DNA of 64,000 nucleotides, taken from contig NZ_JAGTPK010000001.1 of the NCBI RefSeq assembly GCF_021147775.1, forward strand, positions 248,001 to 312,000, read 5' to 3'. Positions 1-10,537 of the stretch are shown here, in pieces (position 1 is the first letter of the stretch; the number at the start of each line of letters is the position of its first letter). The DNA comes from Pseudomonas californiensis. GTDB lineage: Bacteria; Pseudomonadota; Gammaproteobacteria; Pseudomonadales; Pseudomonadaceae. Under the pieces are notes generated by a model that made no database searches, was not told the origin of the DNA, and worked only from the letters and a program-made list of their open reading frames with translations. The position numbers and the translations under genes are program-made.

Positions 1-372
1 GTGATTGGCGGAGGCGTTCGTACCAAGCCCGACATGATCAACCGCCGTGCCCACGTCGACCCGCACAGCACCATCAATCAAATACAGCAGATGCGTCGTC
101 TGCTGCCCGGCATCGGCAACTTGAATATCATCCGCGTGTGGAGCGGTATCGAAAGCTACACGCCGGATTCGCTGCCCGTGATCGGCTCCAGCGGCAAGGT
201 CGACGGGCTGTTCTATGCGTTCGGCTTCTGCGGCCACGGCTTTCAGCTTGGCCCTGGCGTGGGCGACGTGATGGCTGAGTTGATCAGCACCGGCAGTACC
301 AGCACCTCAATCAGCGATTTCGACATTCGCCGTTTTGCCATTGTCACCGAACACGCGAGTAAAGCCTCATGA
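1..372 (+). CDS. FAD-dependent oxidoreductase, C-terminal part (partial at window edge)
   Basis: The reading frame is open from the first base, so the gene starts outside the window and only about 123 residues are seen. They resemble the end of DAO/glycine-oxidase-type flavoproteins: a substrate-domain segment with RVWSGIESYTPDSLPVIG, then the closing FAD-contact stretch FYAFGFCGHGFQLGPGVG. Enzymes of this family oxidise amines or amino acids using FAD; the substrate cannot be read here. The stop codon overlaps the argE start in an ATGA arrangement, so the two genes are probably translationally coupled and act on related nitrogen compounds. Confidence 0.8.
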   Translation: MIGGGVRTKPDMINRRAHVDPHSTINQIQQMRRLLPGIGNLNIIRVWSGIESYTPDSLPVIGSSGKVDGLFYAFGFCGHGFQLGPGVGDVMAELISTGSTSTSISDFDIRRFAIVTEHASKAS

Positions 373-1526
373 CACCCCGCGCACTGGAAATTCTCAAACG
401 TCTGATCGCCTTCAACACCGTTTCGTCGGAGTCGAACATGGCCCTGATCGAGTACGTTCGCGACCTGTTGGCGAGCAAAGGCATCGAGTCGCTGATCGTC
501 AAGGACGAGACGGGCAAGAAGGCCAATCTGTTTGCCAGCACTGGCCCGCGTGATCAGCCGGGTGTGCTGCTCTCCGGGCACACCGACGTGGTGCCTGCTG
601 CCGGGCAGGCATGGACCCTGCCGCCGTTCGAGGCCACGCTGCGCGACGGACGTATCTATGGGCGCGGTACGTGTGACATGAAAGGTTTTATCGCGCTGGC
701 GATCGACGCCATGCTCGACGCAGCAGACATGAGCCTCATCCGCCCGCTGCAACTGGCCTTGTCACATGACGAAGAGATTGGCTGCGTGGGTGTGCGGCGC
801 TTGCTGGATGTTCTGCACCTGGCGCCGACGCGACCGTTCCTGTGCGTGGTGGGCGAGCCGACCCTGATGCAGTTTGCCGTCGGCCACAAAGGCAAGAGCT
901 CCTACCGCACATTCTGCCGTGGGCAGGAAGCGCATTCTTCACTGGCACCGCGCGCGGTCAATGCCATTCATTTGGCCAGCGATTTCATTGCTGAACTGCG
1001 CAAGAGTCAGGTGCAGATCGAGCAACAGGGCCCGCGTGACGAGGGCTACGACATTCCTTACAGCACCCTGCACATCGGCCGTATCGACGGCGGCAAGGCG
1101 CTGAATATCGTGCCTAACCTGTGCACCATGGAATTCGAGTACCGCAACCTGCCGGGCGATGATCCCGATCAATTGCTCGCCCAACTGCGCGAGCGCGCCG
1201 AGGTGCTGGTGCGCGAAGCCCGGCAGTTGTCGGGCGTCGCGGCCATCGAGATCGAAATCATGAACGAGTACCCGGCGCTGGAGACCCATCCCACGGTCGA
1301 GGCGGTGCGCATGCTGCACGCCTTTGCCGAACCGGGCACCCAGCACATCAAGGTGTCGTATGGCACCGAAGGCGGTCTCTTCGCCGGGCGGCTCAACGTG
1401 CCGGTGGTGGTCTGCGGGCCGGGTTCCATCGAGCAGGCGCACAAGCCGGACGAGTTTATCGAAGAAAGCCAGATGAACGCCGGTGAGCGTTTTCTGCAGA
1501 GTCTGCTGGGTTCGCTGAAGCAGTAG
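369..1526 (+). CDS. argE: Acetylornithine deacetylase (M20 family)
   Basis: A 385-residue M20 metallo-deacylase, the usual length for ArgE, which removes acetate from N-acetylornithine in the cytoplasm. Zinc-site motifs are visible: SGHTDVVPA (His71, Asp73), RGTCDMKGF (Asp103) and SHDEEIGC (Glu135/136), with a dimerisation domain in between and a C-terminal TEGGLFA segment. It overlaps the upstream flavoprotein gene by four bases. Pseudomonas normally makes ornithine by the cyclic ArgJ route, so an ArgE homologue beside a flavin oxidase and polyamine genes may act on another N-acyl amino acid; that is inference. Confidence 0.85.
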   Translation: MTPRALEILKRLIAFNTVSSESNMALIEYVRDLLASKGIESLIVKDETGKKANLFASTGPRDQPGVLLSGHTDVVPAAGQAWTLPPFEATLRDGRIYGRGTCDMKGFIALAIDAMLDAADMSLIRPLQLALSHDEEIGCVGVRRLLDVLHLAPTRPFLCVVGEPTLMQFAVGHKGKSSYRTFCRGQEAHSSLAPRAVNAIHLASDFIAELRKSQVQIEQQGPRDEGYDIPYSTLHIGRIDGGKALNIVPNLCTMEFEYRNLPGDDPDQLLAQLRERAEVLVREARQLSGVAAIEIEIMNEYPALETHPTVEAVRMLHAFAEPGTQHIKVSYGTEGGLFAGRLNVPVVVCGPGSIEQAHKPDEFIEESQMNAGERFLQSLLGSLKQ

Positions 1527-1640
1527 ACGCTGCCGTCCGGGCGCGAATTTCAGCATCGGACGCTGCCGACATCCTGCTTTCAGCATCCTGGACTGTGGTG
1601 GCTGCTTAGACTGGCAGTCATCCCGGAACAGGACTCGACC

Positions 1641-3098
1641 ATGTTCAAGAATCAGTTGAAAGACCCCAGCCTGCTGGTAGAACGTGCCTACGTCGATGGG
1701 CAATGGATCAGTGCCGACGACGGTGCGACGCTGACAGTGACCGACCCGGCCACCGGCGAAGTCCTGGCGCAGGTGCCGGCCTTGCAAGGCGTTGAAACCC
1801 GACGTGCCATTGAGGCTGCAGATCGCGCCTGGCCCGCCTGGCGCGCACGCCCTGCTGCCGAACGCGCGGCCTTGCTGGAGCGCTGGCATCAGGCGATGCT
1901 CGACAACGTCGAAGACCTCGCATTGATCATGACCCTTGAGCAGGGCAAGCCACTGAACGAATCGCGTGGCGAGATTCGCTACGGCGCAAGCTTCGTCAAA
2001 TGGTTCGCCGAAGAGGCGCGTCGCTCGTACGGTGAAACCATTCCGACGCCGAGCGCTGACCGTCGCCTGATGACAATCAAGCAACCAGTCGGTGTCTGCG
2101 CGGCCATTACGCCGTGGAATTTCCCCAATGCCATGATCACTCGCAAATGCGCTCCGGCGCTGGCGGCGGGTTGCCCGATCATCGTCAAACCTTCTGACCT
2201 CACGCCCCTGTCGGCCCTGGCGTTGGCCGTGCTGGCCGAGCGCGTCGGGATCCCGGCTGGCGTCTTCAACGTCATCACGGGCATGCCGACCGGTATCGGC
2301 GAAGAGCTGACCGGCAACCCGGTCGTGCGCAAGATTTCGTTCACCGGTTCGACCGCCGTGGGGCGTCTGCTGATGCGCCAGAGTGCCGAGCACATCAAGC
2401 GTCTGAGCCTGGAGCTGGGTGGTAACGCACCCTTTATCGTGTTCGATGACGCGGACCTGGAGCAGGCTGTCGCAGGCATCATGCTCAGCAAATTTCGCAA
2501 CGCCGGGCAGACTTGCGTGTGCGCCAACCGCATTCTGGTGCAGGACGGCATCTACGACCGCTTCGCCGCACGGCTGGTGGAAGAAGTGGCCAAGCTCAAA
2601 GTCGGCAATGGCATGGAGGACGGCGTGACCATTGGCCCGCTGATCAACCCGGCAGCCGTCAGCAAAGTCGCCCGGCACATCGGCGATGCCTTGAGCCAGG
2701 GCGCCAGACTGCTTTACGGCAGCATGCCAGAAGGTGACACCCAGTTCGTCCAGCCGACGGTACTTGGCGATACTCATGCCGGGATGTTGCTGGCCAGCGA
2801 AGAGACCTTTGGCCCCGTTGCGCCGCTGATGCGTTTCACTGACGAAGCCCAGGCACTGGCGCTGGCCAATGCGACGCCTTACGGCCTGGGTGCCTATTAC
2901 TTCACCCAGGACTTGCGTCGCTCGTGGCGTTTCGGTGAGGCGCTGGAATTCGGCATGGTGGGGTTGAACACCGGGATCATTTCCATGGAAGTCGCGCCGT
3001 TTGGCGGCATCAAGCAGTCCGGTCTTGGCCGTGAAGGCTCCAGCTACGGTCTGGACGAATACCTGGAAGTGAAAGCGTTCCACGTCGGCGGTCTGTAA
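1641..3098 (+). CDS. NAD(P)-dependent succinate-semialdehyde dehydrogenase family protein
   Basis: A 485-residue aldehyde dehydrogenase. ALDH signatures include TPWNFPNAMITRK (NAD binding), SFTGSTAVGR, the general-base region LELGGNAPF and the nucleophile segment NAGQTCVCANR. It is close to the GabD encoded at 29989-31431 and ends in the same GGIKQSGLGREGS motif. The likely job is oxidation of succinate semialdehyde, or a similar aldehyde from polyamine breakdown, to the acid. The start ATG is preceded by AGGAC. The gene stands alone, is followed by a bidirectional terminator and converges on spuI. Substrate assignment between GABA, putrescine and other semialdehydes is uncertain. Confidence 0.8.
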   Translation: MFKNQLKDPSLLVERAYVDGQWISADDGATLTVTDPATGEVLAQVPALQGVETRRAIEAADRAWPAWRARPAAERAALLERWHQAMLDNVEDLALIMTLEQGKPLNESRGEIRYGASFVKWFAEEARRSYGETIPTPSADRRLMTIKQPVGVCAAITPWNFPNAMITRKCAPALAAGCPIIVKPSDLTPLSALALAVLAERVGIPAGVFNVITGMPTGIGEELTGNPVVRKISFTGSTAVGRLLMRQSAEHIKRLSLELGGNAPFIVFDDADLEQAVAGIMLSKFRNAGQTCVCANRILVQDGIYDRFAARLVEEVAKLKVGNGMEDGVTIGPLINPAAVSKVARHIGDALSQGARLLYGSMPEGDTQFVQPTVLGDTHAGMLLASEETFGPVAPLMRFTDEAQALALANATPYGLGAYYFTQDLRRSWRFGEALEFGMVGLNTGIISMEVAPFGGIKQSGLGREGSSYGLDEYLEVKAFHVGGL

Positions 3099-3140
3099 GG
3101 CCGCAAGACAACGCCGCGAAGTACAGCGAGAGATACAACG

Positions 3141-3177
3141 AAAAACGCCGCAAAGCTCAAGGCCTGCGGCGTTTTTT
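3141..3177. terminator. Bidirectional intrinsic terminator
   Basis: A nine-base-pair stem (AACGCCGCA with TGCGGCGTT) is flanked by an A tract on the left and a T tract on the right. It can therefore end transcription from both the dehydrogenase gene (plus strand) and spuI (minus strand), which converge here. Confidence 0.85.
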
Positions 3178-3191
3178 GTTGCCCGGTCCGA

Positions 3192-4568
3192 TCAGACCGT
3201 GTGCAGGTACCAGTTGTACTCAAGGTCGGAGATGGAGTGTTCGAACTCCTCCAGCTCACTCTCTTTACAGGCCACGAAGATATCGATGTATTTCGGGTCG
3301 ATGTACTTGGCCATCACTGCACTGTCGTCCAGCTCGCGCAGTGCATCGCGCAGGTTGTTCGGCAGGCTTTGCTCATGCTGTTCGTACGAGTTGCCTTCCA
3401 CCGGTGCGCCAGGCTCGATCTTGTTGGTCAGGCCGTGATGCACGCCCGCCAGCACAGAAGCCATCAGCAGATACGGGTTGGCATCGGCACCGGCAACCCG
3501 GTGTTCGATGCGTACGGCGTCTGCAGAGCCCGTAGGGACGCGGATGGCAACCGTGCGGTTGTCCAGGCCCCAGGTCGGCGAGTTGGGTACGTAGAACTGA
3601 GCACCGAACCGGCGGTACGAGTTGACGTTCGGGCACAGGAACGCCATCTGCGCCGGCAGGGTCTCGAGCACACCGCCGATCGCATGACGTAATGCGGCGT
3701 TCTGCTCGGGATCCTCGCTGGTGAAGATGTTCTTGCCATCGCGATCAAGGATCGAGATGTGGACATGCAGACCATTGCCAGCCTGACCCGGATAGGGCTT
3801 GGCCATGAAGGTCGTGTCCATTTCGTGGTCGTAGGCGATGTTCTTGATCAGGCGCTTGAGCAGTACCGCGTAGTCGCATGCCTTGATCGGGTCGGCCACG
3901 TGGTGCAGGTTCACTTCAAACTGCGCCGGAGCACTTTCCTTGACGATGGCGTCGGCAGGGATGCCTTGCTCTTTTGCACCTTCCAGAATGTCCTGGAGGC
4001 AGTCGACGTATTCGTCGAGGTCGTCGATCAGGTAAACCTGTGTCGAGTGCGGGCGCTTGCCGGAGATCGGCGAGCGTGGCGGTTGCGGGCGGCCGTTCAC
4101 GTTCTCCTGATCGATCAGGTAGAACTCAAGCTCGAAGGCTGCACAGATAGTCAGGCCCATTTCATCGAACTTGGCGACCACCTGGCGAAGCACTTCGCGC
4201 GGGTCGGCGAAGAAGGGATCGCCTTCCAGTTCATGCATGGTCATCAGCAGTTGCGCGGTAGGGCGCTTTTGCCAAGGCTCATTGCACAGGGTGTCGGGGA
4301 TGGGATAACAGATTCGGTCAGCATCACCGATGTCCAGGCCCAGGCCGGTGCTTTCCACCGTAGAGCCATTGATATCCAGAGCAAATAGAGAGGCCGGCAG
4401 GTTGATGCCTTTCTCGTAAACCTTATGGAGGCTGGTGCGCTCGATGCGTTTACCACGCACCACACCATTCATATCTGCAATCAGAAGGTCAACGTACAGA
4501 ACCTCAGGATGTTCCTTAAGGAACGCGTTCGCTTCATTAAGCTGAACGGCACGCGGGGGTACCGACAT
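3192..4568 (-). CDS. spuI: Glutamine-synthetase-family gamma-glutamylpolyamine synthetase
   Basis: A 458-residue glutamine-synthetase fold protein, slightly shorter than GlnA (about 469). It shows GQAGNGLHVHIS and the ATP/glutamate-site stretch EHRVAGADANPYL. Homologues beside spu/puu genes ligate glutamate to putrescine or another polyamine using ATP, the first step of the gamma-glutamylation route. An AAAGGTG ribosome site precedes the ATG. It is transcribed away from the spuB-H operon, the position of spuI in other pseudomonads. It has no adenylylation-type context such as ntrBC. The exact amine it ligates is not readable. Confidence 0.8.
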   Translation of the reverse strand: MSVPPRAVQLNEANAFLKEHPEVLYVDLLIADMNGVVRGKRIERTSLHKVYEKGINLPASLFALDINGSTVESTGLGLDIGDADRICYPIPDTLCNEPWQKRPTAQLLMTMHELEGDPFFADPREVLRQVVAKFDEMGLTICAAFELEFYLIDQENVNGRPQPPRSPISGKRPHSTQVYLIDDLDEYVDCLQDILEGAKEQGIPADAIVKESAPAQFEVNLHHVADPIKACDYAVLLKRLIKNIAYDHEMDTTFMAKPYPGQAGNGLHVHISILDRDGKNIFTSEDPEQNAALRHAIGGVLETLPAQMAFLCPNVNSYRRFGAQFYVPNSPTWGLDNRTVAIRVPTGSADAVRIEHRVAGADANPYLLMASVLAGVHHGLTNKIEPGAPVEGNSYEQHEQSLPNNLRDALRELDDSAVMAKYIDPKYIDIFVACKESELEEFEHSISDLEYNWYLHTV

Positions 4569-5163
4569 GATGCAACACCTTTGTTGTTAAAAATATCAAT
4601 CATCAATGATTGCGGGTCTCAGTCAATCCGAAAGCCATGATGAAGTCAATAGAGCTTTGTTGTGCCCTGAAAGGGCGCAAAACAGTCTTTTTTGCGACTA
4701 TTTAGGGCGTTATGGCCAGTTTGTGCCCGTTGTTAAATATTAGCTAGAGTGGGCTGTCTCTTATTTTTAACGGGCTGTTGTATAAAAAAATGAACAAGGC
4801 TAAGCTCGATTGCAACCCATAGACCAATAATACCGAGGGTTCAATGCGTTGCCTTTCCTTGCGCGACACGACGGGTTTCAATCGGCAATACAGTCATCAT
4901 GCCTGTGATATCAGTGCTCGTGGTGCCTTGCTGCTGATTCCGACGACATTCTCGCCGCCCTGGAACCAGACCTGCTTCACTCTCAATGATGGACACTACC
5001 ACTATAGCGGGCTCGCCAGTGTGACGACGGCTGCCTGGATTTCGGGTCCTCGTGTGTCACCTTACCCCTTATTGGCGCCTGCTGAAACGAGTTGTACACC
5101 ATGACGCCGATGCGTCGAAAAAACGCCTGATTGCGATCAGGACATCCAAACCCTGAGGTATTT
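4569..5163. promoter_or_regulatory. Divergent spuI/spuB regulatory region
   Basis: These 595 bases hold no convincing gene; short open frames on both strands lack family resemblance. The spuI-proximal half is A+T-rich, fitting promoters for the two divergent genes. On the plus strand TGGAACCAGACCTGCT (4961-4976) has GG and GC doublets at the spacing of a sigma-54 -24/-12 promoter, but the core match is imperfect. In P. aeruginosa a glutamine amidotransferase gene (spuA) sits between spuI and spuB; there is none here. Confidence 0.45.
4597..4612 (-). promoter_or_regulatory. Inverted repeat upstream of spuI
   Basis: CAATCAT-CA-ATGATTG is a perfect seven-base inverted repeat with a two-base spacer, 29-44 bases upstream of the spuI start codon. 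That is a typical place for an operator overlapping a promoter. The binding protein is unknown; it does not resemble the E. coli PuuR site as I remember it. Confidence 0.4.
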
Positions 5164-6522
5164 ATGAGTACCAACCTCGACCAGCTCACCGATTGGTTGA
5201 AAGAACACAAGATCACCGAAGTCGAATGCATGATGTCCGACCTCACCGGGATCACCCGCGGCAAGATCTCGCCGACCAACAAATTCATCGCTGAAAAGGG
5301 CATGCGTCTGCCCGAAAGTGTTTTGTTGCAAACGGTGACCGGCGACTATGTAGAAGACGAAATCTACTACGAGCTGCTCGATCCCGCAGACATCGACATG
5401 ATCTGCCGTCCCGACCAGAACGCGGTGTATCTGGTGCCCTGGGCCATTGAGCCCACTGCGCAGGTGATCCACGATACCTACGACAAGCAGGGCAACCCCA
5501 TTGAGCTGTCGCCGCGCAACGTATTGAAGAAAGTCCTCAAGCTGTACGCCGATCAAGGCTGGCAGCCGATTGTCGCGCCGGAGATGGAGTTTTATCTCAC
5601 CAAGCGCAGCGACGACCCGGATTATCCGTTGCAACCGCCTGTGGGTCGCTCAGGCCGCCCTGAGACCGGTCGGCAGTCCTTCTCTATAGAAGCCGCCAAC
5701 GAATTCGACCCGCTGTTCGAAGATGTCTACGACTGGTGCGAACTGCAGAACCTCGACCTCGACACGCTGATCCATGAAGACGGCACGGCCCAGATGGAAA
5801 TCAACTTCCGTCACGGCGATGCACTGTCGCTGGCCGACCAGATTCTGGTGTTCAAGCGCACCATGCGCGAAGCCGCGCTCAAACATGACGTTGCTGCTAC
5901 ATTCATGGCCAAGCCGATGACCGGTGAGCCGGGCAGTGCGATGCACCTGCACCAGAGCATCATCGACATCAAGACCGGCCTGAACATCTTCTCCAACGAA
6001 GACGGGACCATGAGCGAGCTGTTCCTCAACCACGTCGGCGGGCTGCAAAAGTTCATCCCTGAGCTGCTGCCGCTGTTTGCGCCCAACGTGAACTCCTTCC
6101 GCCGCTTCCTGCCGGACACCTCCGCGCCGGTGAACGTGGAGTGGGGCGAGGAGAACCGCACCGTCGGACTGCGTGTGCCGGATGCCGGGCCGCAGAACCG
6201 CCGTGTCGAGAACCGTCTGCCGGGCGCCGACGCCAACCCGTATCTGGCAATTGCCGCCAGTCTGCTGTGTGGCTTCATTGGCATGGTCGAAGGCATCAAC
6301 CCGAGTGCGCCCGTAGTCGGTCGTGGCTACGAGCGTCGCAACCTGCGCCTGCCGCTGACCATCGAAGATGCGTTGGAGCGGATGGAAAACAGCAAGACCA
6401 TCGAGAAGTACCTGGGCAAGAAATTCATCATCGGTTATGTCGCCGTCAAGCGCGCCGAGCATGAAAACTTCAAGCGAGTGATCAGCTCCTGGGAACGTGA
6501 GTTCCTGCTCTTCGCCGTCTGA
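5164..6522 (+). CDS. spuB: Second glutamine-synthetase-family gamma-glutamylpolyamine synthetase
   Basis: A 452-residue glutamine synthetase homologue starting at ATG 5164 after a GAGGT ribosome site; an in-frame ATG 33 bases upstream is less likely. Visible motifs are SDLTGITRGK near the N terminus, PEMEFYL, PGSAMHLHQS and VENRLPGADANPYLA. It heads the spuBCDEFGH gene run and should attach glutamate to a polyamine or its aldehyde/acid product. It is divergent in sequence from the spuI product, suggesting the two ligases take different amines. Assignment rests on fold plus context. Confidence 0.8.
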   Translation: MSTNLDQLTDWLKEHKITEVECMMSDLTGITRGKISPTNKFIAEKGMRLPESVLLQTVTGDYVEDEIYYELLDPADIDMICRPDQNAVYLVPWAIEPTAQVIHDTYDKQGNPIELSPRNVLKKVLKLYADQGWQPIVAPEMEFYLTKRSDDPDYPLQPPVGRSGRPETGRQSFSIEAANEFDPLFEDVYDWCELQNLDLDTLIHEDGTAQMEINFRHGDALSLADQILVFKRTMREAALKHDVAATFMAKPMTGEPGSAMHLHQSIIDIKTGLNIFSNEDGTMSELFLNHVGGLQKFIPELLPLFAPNVNSFRRFLPDTSAPVNVEWGEENRTVGLRVPDAGPQNRRVENRLPGADANPYLAIAASLLCGFIGMVEGINPSAPVVGRGYERRNLRLPLTIEDALERMENSKTIEKYLGKKFIIGYVAVKRAEHENFKRVISSWEREFLLFAV

Positions 6523-6590
6523 TCCAGGAGGGCGCCACTGCAGAGACGGTGGCGTCCTGACAACTGACCTGATTAAAGGAAGTGTGCTGC

Positions 6591-7961
6591 ATGAGTGCCA
6601 ACAACAACCCGCAAACCCTCGAATGGCAAGCCCTGAGCAGCGAGCATCACCTGGCACCGTTCAGCGACTACAAACAACTCAAAGAGAAAGGCCCGCGCAT
6701 CATCACTCGCGCCGAAGGCGTTTATCTGTGGGACAGCGAAGGCAACAAGATTCTCGACGGCATGTCGGGCCTCTGGTGTGTAGCCATCGGCTACGGTCGC
6801 GAAGAGCTGGCCGATGCCGCCAGCAAACAGATGCGTGAACTGCCGTACTACAACCTGTTTTTCCAGACCGCACACCCGCCGGTACTGGAACTGGCCAAGG
6901 CCATTTCCGACATCACGCCGCCAGGCATGAACCATGTGTTCTTTACCGGCTCCGGTTCTGAAGGCAACGACACGATGCTGCGCATGGTTCGTCATTACTG
7001 GGCGCTGAAGGGCAAACCCGGCAAGAAGACCATCATCAGTCGCATCAATGGTTATCACGGCTCTACGGTGGCCGGCGCCAGCCTGGGCGGCATGACCTAT
7101 ATGCACGAGCAGGGCGACTTGCCGATCCCGGGTATCGCGCACATTGCGCAGCCATACTGGTTTGGCGAAGGCGGTGACATGAGCCCTGACGAATTCGGTG
7201 TCTGGGCTGCCGAGCAGTTGGAGAAAAAGATTCTCGAGCTGGGTGTCGAAAACGTCGGCGCGTTCATTGCCGAGCCGATCCAGGGTGCCGGCGGTGTGAT
7301 TGTGCCGCCGGACACGTACTGGCCGAAGATCAAGGAGATCCTCGCGCGCTACGACATCCTGTTCGTGGCCGATGAAGTGATCTGCGGTTTCGGCCGTACC
7401 AGTGAGTGGTTCGGTAGCGACTTCTATGGTTTGAAGCCCGACATGATGACCATTGCCAAGGGGCTGACCTCTGGTTACGTGCCCATGGGCGGCCTGGTTG
7501 TACGCGACGAGATTGTTGCAGTACTCAACGAAGGCGGCGATTTCAACCACGGCTTCACGTATTCGGGCCACCCGGTTGCTGCAGCTGTTGCGCTGGAGAA
7601 CATCCGCATCCTGCGTGAAGAAGGCATCGTCGAACGGGTCAAGTCTGAAACGGCACCATATTTGCAAAAGCGTTTGCGTGAGCTGAGCGATCACCCGTTG
7701 GTGGGCGAGGTTCGCGGGGTCGGGCTGCTGGGTGCCATCGAACTGGTGAAAGACAAGACCACGCGTGCGCGCTATACCGACAAGGGCGCGGGCATGATCT
7801 GTCGAACCTTCTGCTTCGACAATGGCCTGATCATGCGGGCCGTAGGTGACACCATGATCATCGCGCCGCCGCTGGTCATCAGCTTTGCGCAGATCGACGA
7901 GTTGGTGGAAAAGGCTCGCAAGTGTCTCGATCTGACACTGGCTGCATTGCAGGACCATTAA
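6591..7961 (+). CDS. spuC: Polyamine (putrescine/cadaverine):pyruvate aminotransferase
   Basis: A 456-residue class III PLP aminotransferase. The PLP lysine lies in TIAKGLTSGYVPMGG, the cofactor-phosphate region is FTGSGSEGNDTMLR, and FVADEVICGFGRT carries the ring-stacking Asp. Homologues convert putrescine plus pyruvate to 4-aminobutanal and alanine. ATG 6591 follows AAGGAAG; an upstream in-frame start is weaker. Placed between the ligase and the importer genes, it supplies the transamination branch of polyamine breakdown, whose product would go on to GABA and then to GabT/GabD encoded near 30 kb. Confidence 0.88.
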   Translation: MSANNNPQTLEWQALSSEHHLAPFSDYKQLKEKGPRIITRAEGVYLWDSEGNKILDGMSGLWCVAIGYGREELADAASKQMRELPYYNLFFQTAHPPVLELAKAISDITPPGMNHVFFTGSGSEGNDTMLRMVRHYWALKGKPGKKTIISRINGYHGSTVAGASLGGMTYMHEQGDLPIPGIAHIAQPYWFGEGGDMSPDEFGVWAAEQLEKKILELGVENVGAFIAEPIQGAGGVIVPPDTYWPKIKEILARYDILFVADEVICGFGRTSEWFGSDFYGLKPDMMTIAKGLTSGYVPMGGLVVRDEIVAVLNEGGDFNHGFTYSGHPVAAAVALENIRILREEGIVERVKSETAPYLQKRLRELSDHPLVGEVRGVGLLGAIELVKDKTTRARYTDKGAGMICRTFCFDNGLIMRAVGDTMIIAPPLVISFAQIDELVEKARKCLDLTLAALQDH

Positions 7962-8117
7962 GCGCGCTGCCCACCGGCTGGACAGGTAGCGGCGTGAATT
8001 CGGGATGTTGTGCGTTGTTTGACACGAGTTGGCTTGAAAGCCTGCCCGGGAACTTGCCAGACTAATGGCTACAAGCCGCTAACTGACAGTCAGTGATAAT
8101 AACCCTTGGAGCTACGC

Positions 8118-9215
8118 ATGAAAAAATTTGGCAAGACCCTTCTCGCCCTGTCCATGATGGGCGTTGTGGCCACCGCTGCTCAGGCCGATGACAAAGTGCT
8201 GCACGTCTACAACTGGTCCGATTACATCGCGCCGGACACCGTTGCCAAATTCGAGAAAGAGTCCGGCATCAAGGTGGTCTACGACGTTTTCGACAGCAAC
8301 GAGACGCTTGAAGCCAAATTGCTGGCCGGTAAATCCGGTTATGACATCGTCGTGCCGTCCAACAACTTCCTGGCCAAGCAGATCAAGGCGGGCGTTTATC
8401 AGGAGCTGGACAAGTCGAAGCTGCCCAACTGGAAGAACCTGAACGAATCGCTGCTCAAGGCCGTGTCGGTCAGCGACCCGGACAACAAGCACGCCTTCCC
8501 GTACATGTGGGGTTCGATCGGTATCGGTATCAACCCGGACAAGGTCAAGGCGGCATTGGGTGCAGACGCACCGGTCAATTCGTGGGACTTGCTGTTCAAG
8601 CCCGAGAACGCGGCGAAGCTGAAATCCTGTGGCATCAGCTTCCTCGATTCGCCAACCGAAATGTTGCCGATTGCCCTGCATTACCTGGGCTACCCGACCG
8701 ACTCTCAGGACAAGAAGCAGCTGGCTGAGGCCGAAGCACTGTTCATGAAGATTCGTCCGTCGATTGGCTACTTCCACTCGTCCAAGTACATCTCTGACCT
8801 GGCCAACGGCAACATCTGCGTAGCGGTCGGTTACTCGGGTGACATCTACCAGGCCAAGTCGCGCGCTGCTGAAGCAGGCGGCAAAGTCAAAGTCAGCTAC
8901 AACATTCCGAAGGAAGGTGCTGGCAGCTTCTACGACATGGTCGCCATTCCCAAGGATGCCGAAAACGTCGACGGCGCCTACAAGTTCATGACCTTCCTGA
9001 TGAAGCCGGAAATCATGGCTGAAATCACCAACGCAGTGCGCTTCCCGAACGGCAACGCGGCGGCGACCGCATTGGTCGACAAGGAAATCACCAGTGACCC
9101 GGGCGTTTACCCGCCAGCCGATGTACAGGCAAAACTGTACGCCATTGCGGACTTGCCGGCGGCCACGCAACGAATCATGACCCGCAGCTGGACCAAGATC
9201 AAATCCGGTAAATAA
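8118..9215 (+). CDS. spuD: Periplasmic polyamine-binding protein (putrescine type)
   Basis: A 365-residue PotF-family solute-binding protein. A Sec signal peptide is clear: [23 protein letters not shown] with cleavage after AQA. The mature part starts with [13 protein letters not shown], the conserved strand that forms the polyamine pocket. ATG 8118 is chosen because GGAG precedes it and it gives an intact signal peptide. It lies 156 bases after spuC and feeds the SpuFGH transporter. SpuD in P. aeruginosa prefers putrescine; specificity here is by position and homology only. Confidence 0.88.
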   Translation: MKKFGKTLLALSMMGVVATAAQADDKVLHVYNWSDYIAPDTVAKFEKESGIKVVYDVFDSNETLEAKLLAGKSGYDIVVPSNNFLAKQIKAGVYQELDKSKLPNWKNLNESLLKAVSVSDPDNKHAFPYMWGSIGIGINPDKVKAALGADAPVNSWDLLFKPENAAKLKSCGISFLDSPTEMLPIALHYLGYPTDSQDKKQLAEAEALFMKIRPSIGYFHSSKYISDLANGNICVAVGYSGDIYQAKSRAAEAGGKVKVSYNIPKEGAGSFYDMVAIPKDAENVDGAYKFMTFLMKPEIMAEITNAVRFPNGNAAATALVDKEITSDPGVYPPADVQAKLYAIADLPAATQRIMTRSWTKIKSGK

Positions 9216-9233
9216 GCGTGTCATAAAACCTGT

Positions 9234-9266
9234 GGAAGCTGCGTAGCCCCTGGCCGCGCAGTTTCC
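9234..9266 (+). other. Intercistronic hairpin between spuD and spuE
   Basis: GGAAGCTGCG pairs with CGCAGTTTCC (ten pairs including one G-T), with no T run behind it. It starts 19 bases after the spuD stop. Such stems often protect the 3' end of abundant binding-protein mRNAs from exonucleases while letting some polymerase read on. Confidence 0.5.
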
Positions 9267-9336
9267 GACAGACAGGAATATTGCCGAAAACTTTGCTGGT
9301 TGGGCTCATAGACGGTAAGTTGCGCGCCGGTTTTGA

Positions 9337-10482
<1,146 letters not shown>

Positions 10483-10537
10483 AAATTCAGCACCCGGCCG
10501 CCTTGGTCGGGTTGCCTACCTGTTGGGAGTTTCATCC

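Noticed and set aside
939..3083. 714-codon open frame on the minus strand opposite argE and the dehydrogenase gene
   Set aside because: It is antisense to two well-supported enzymes, and its translation is low-complexity and rich in Arg, His and Gln, the mark of a shadow frame in G+C-rich coding DNA.
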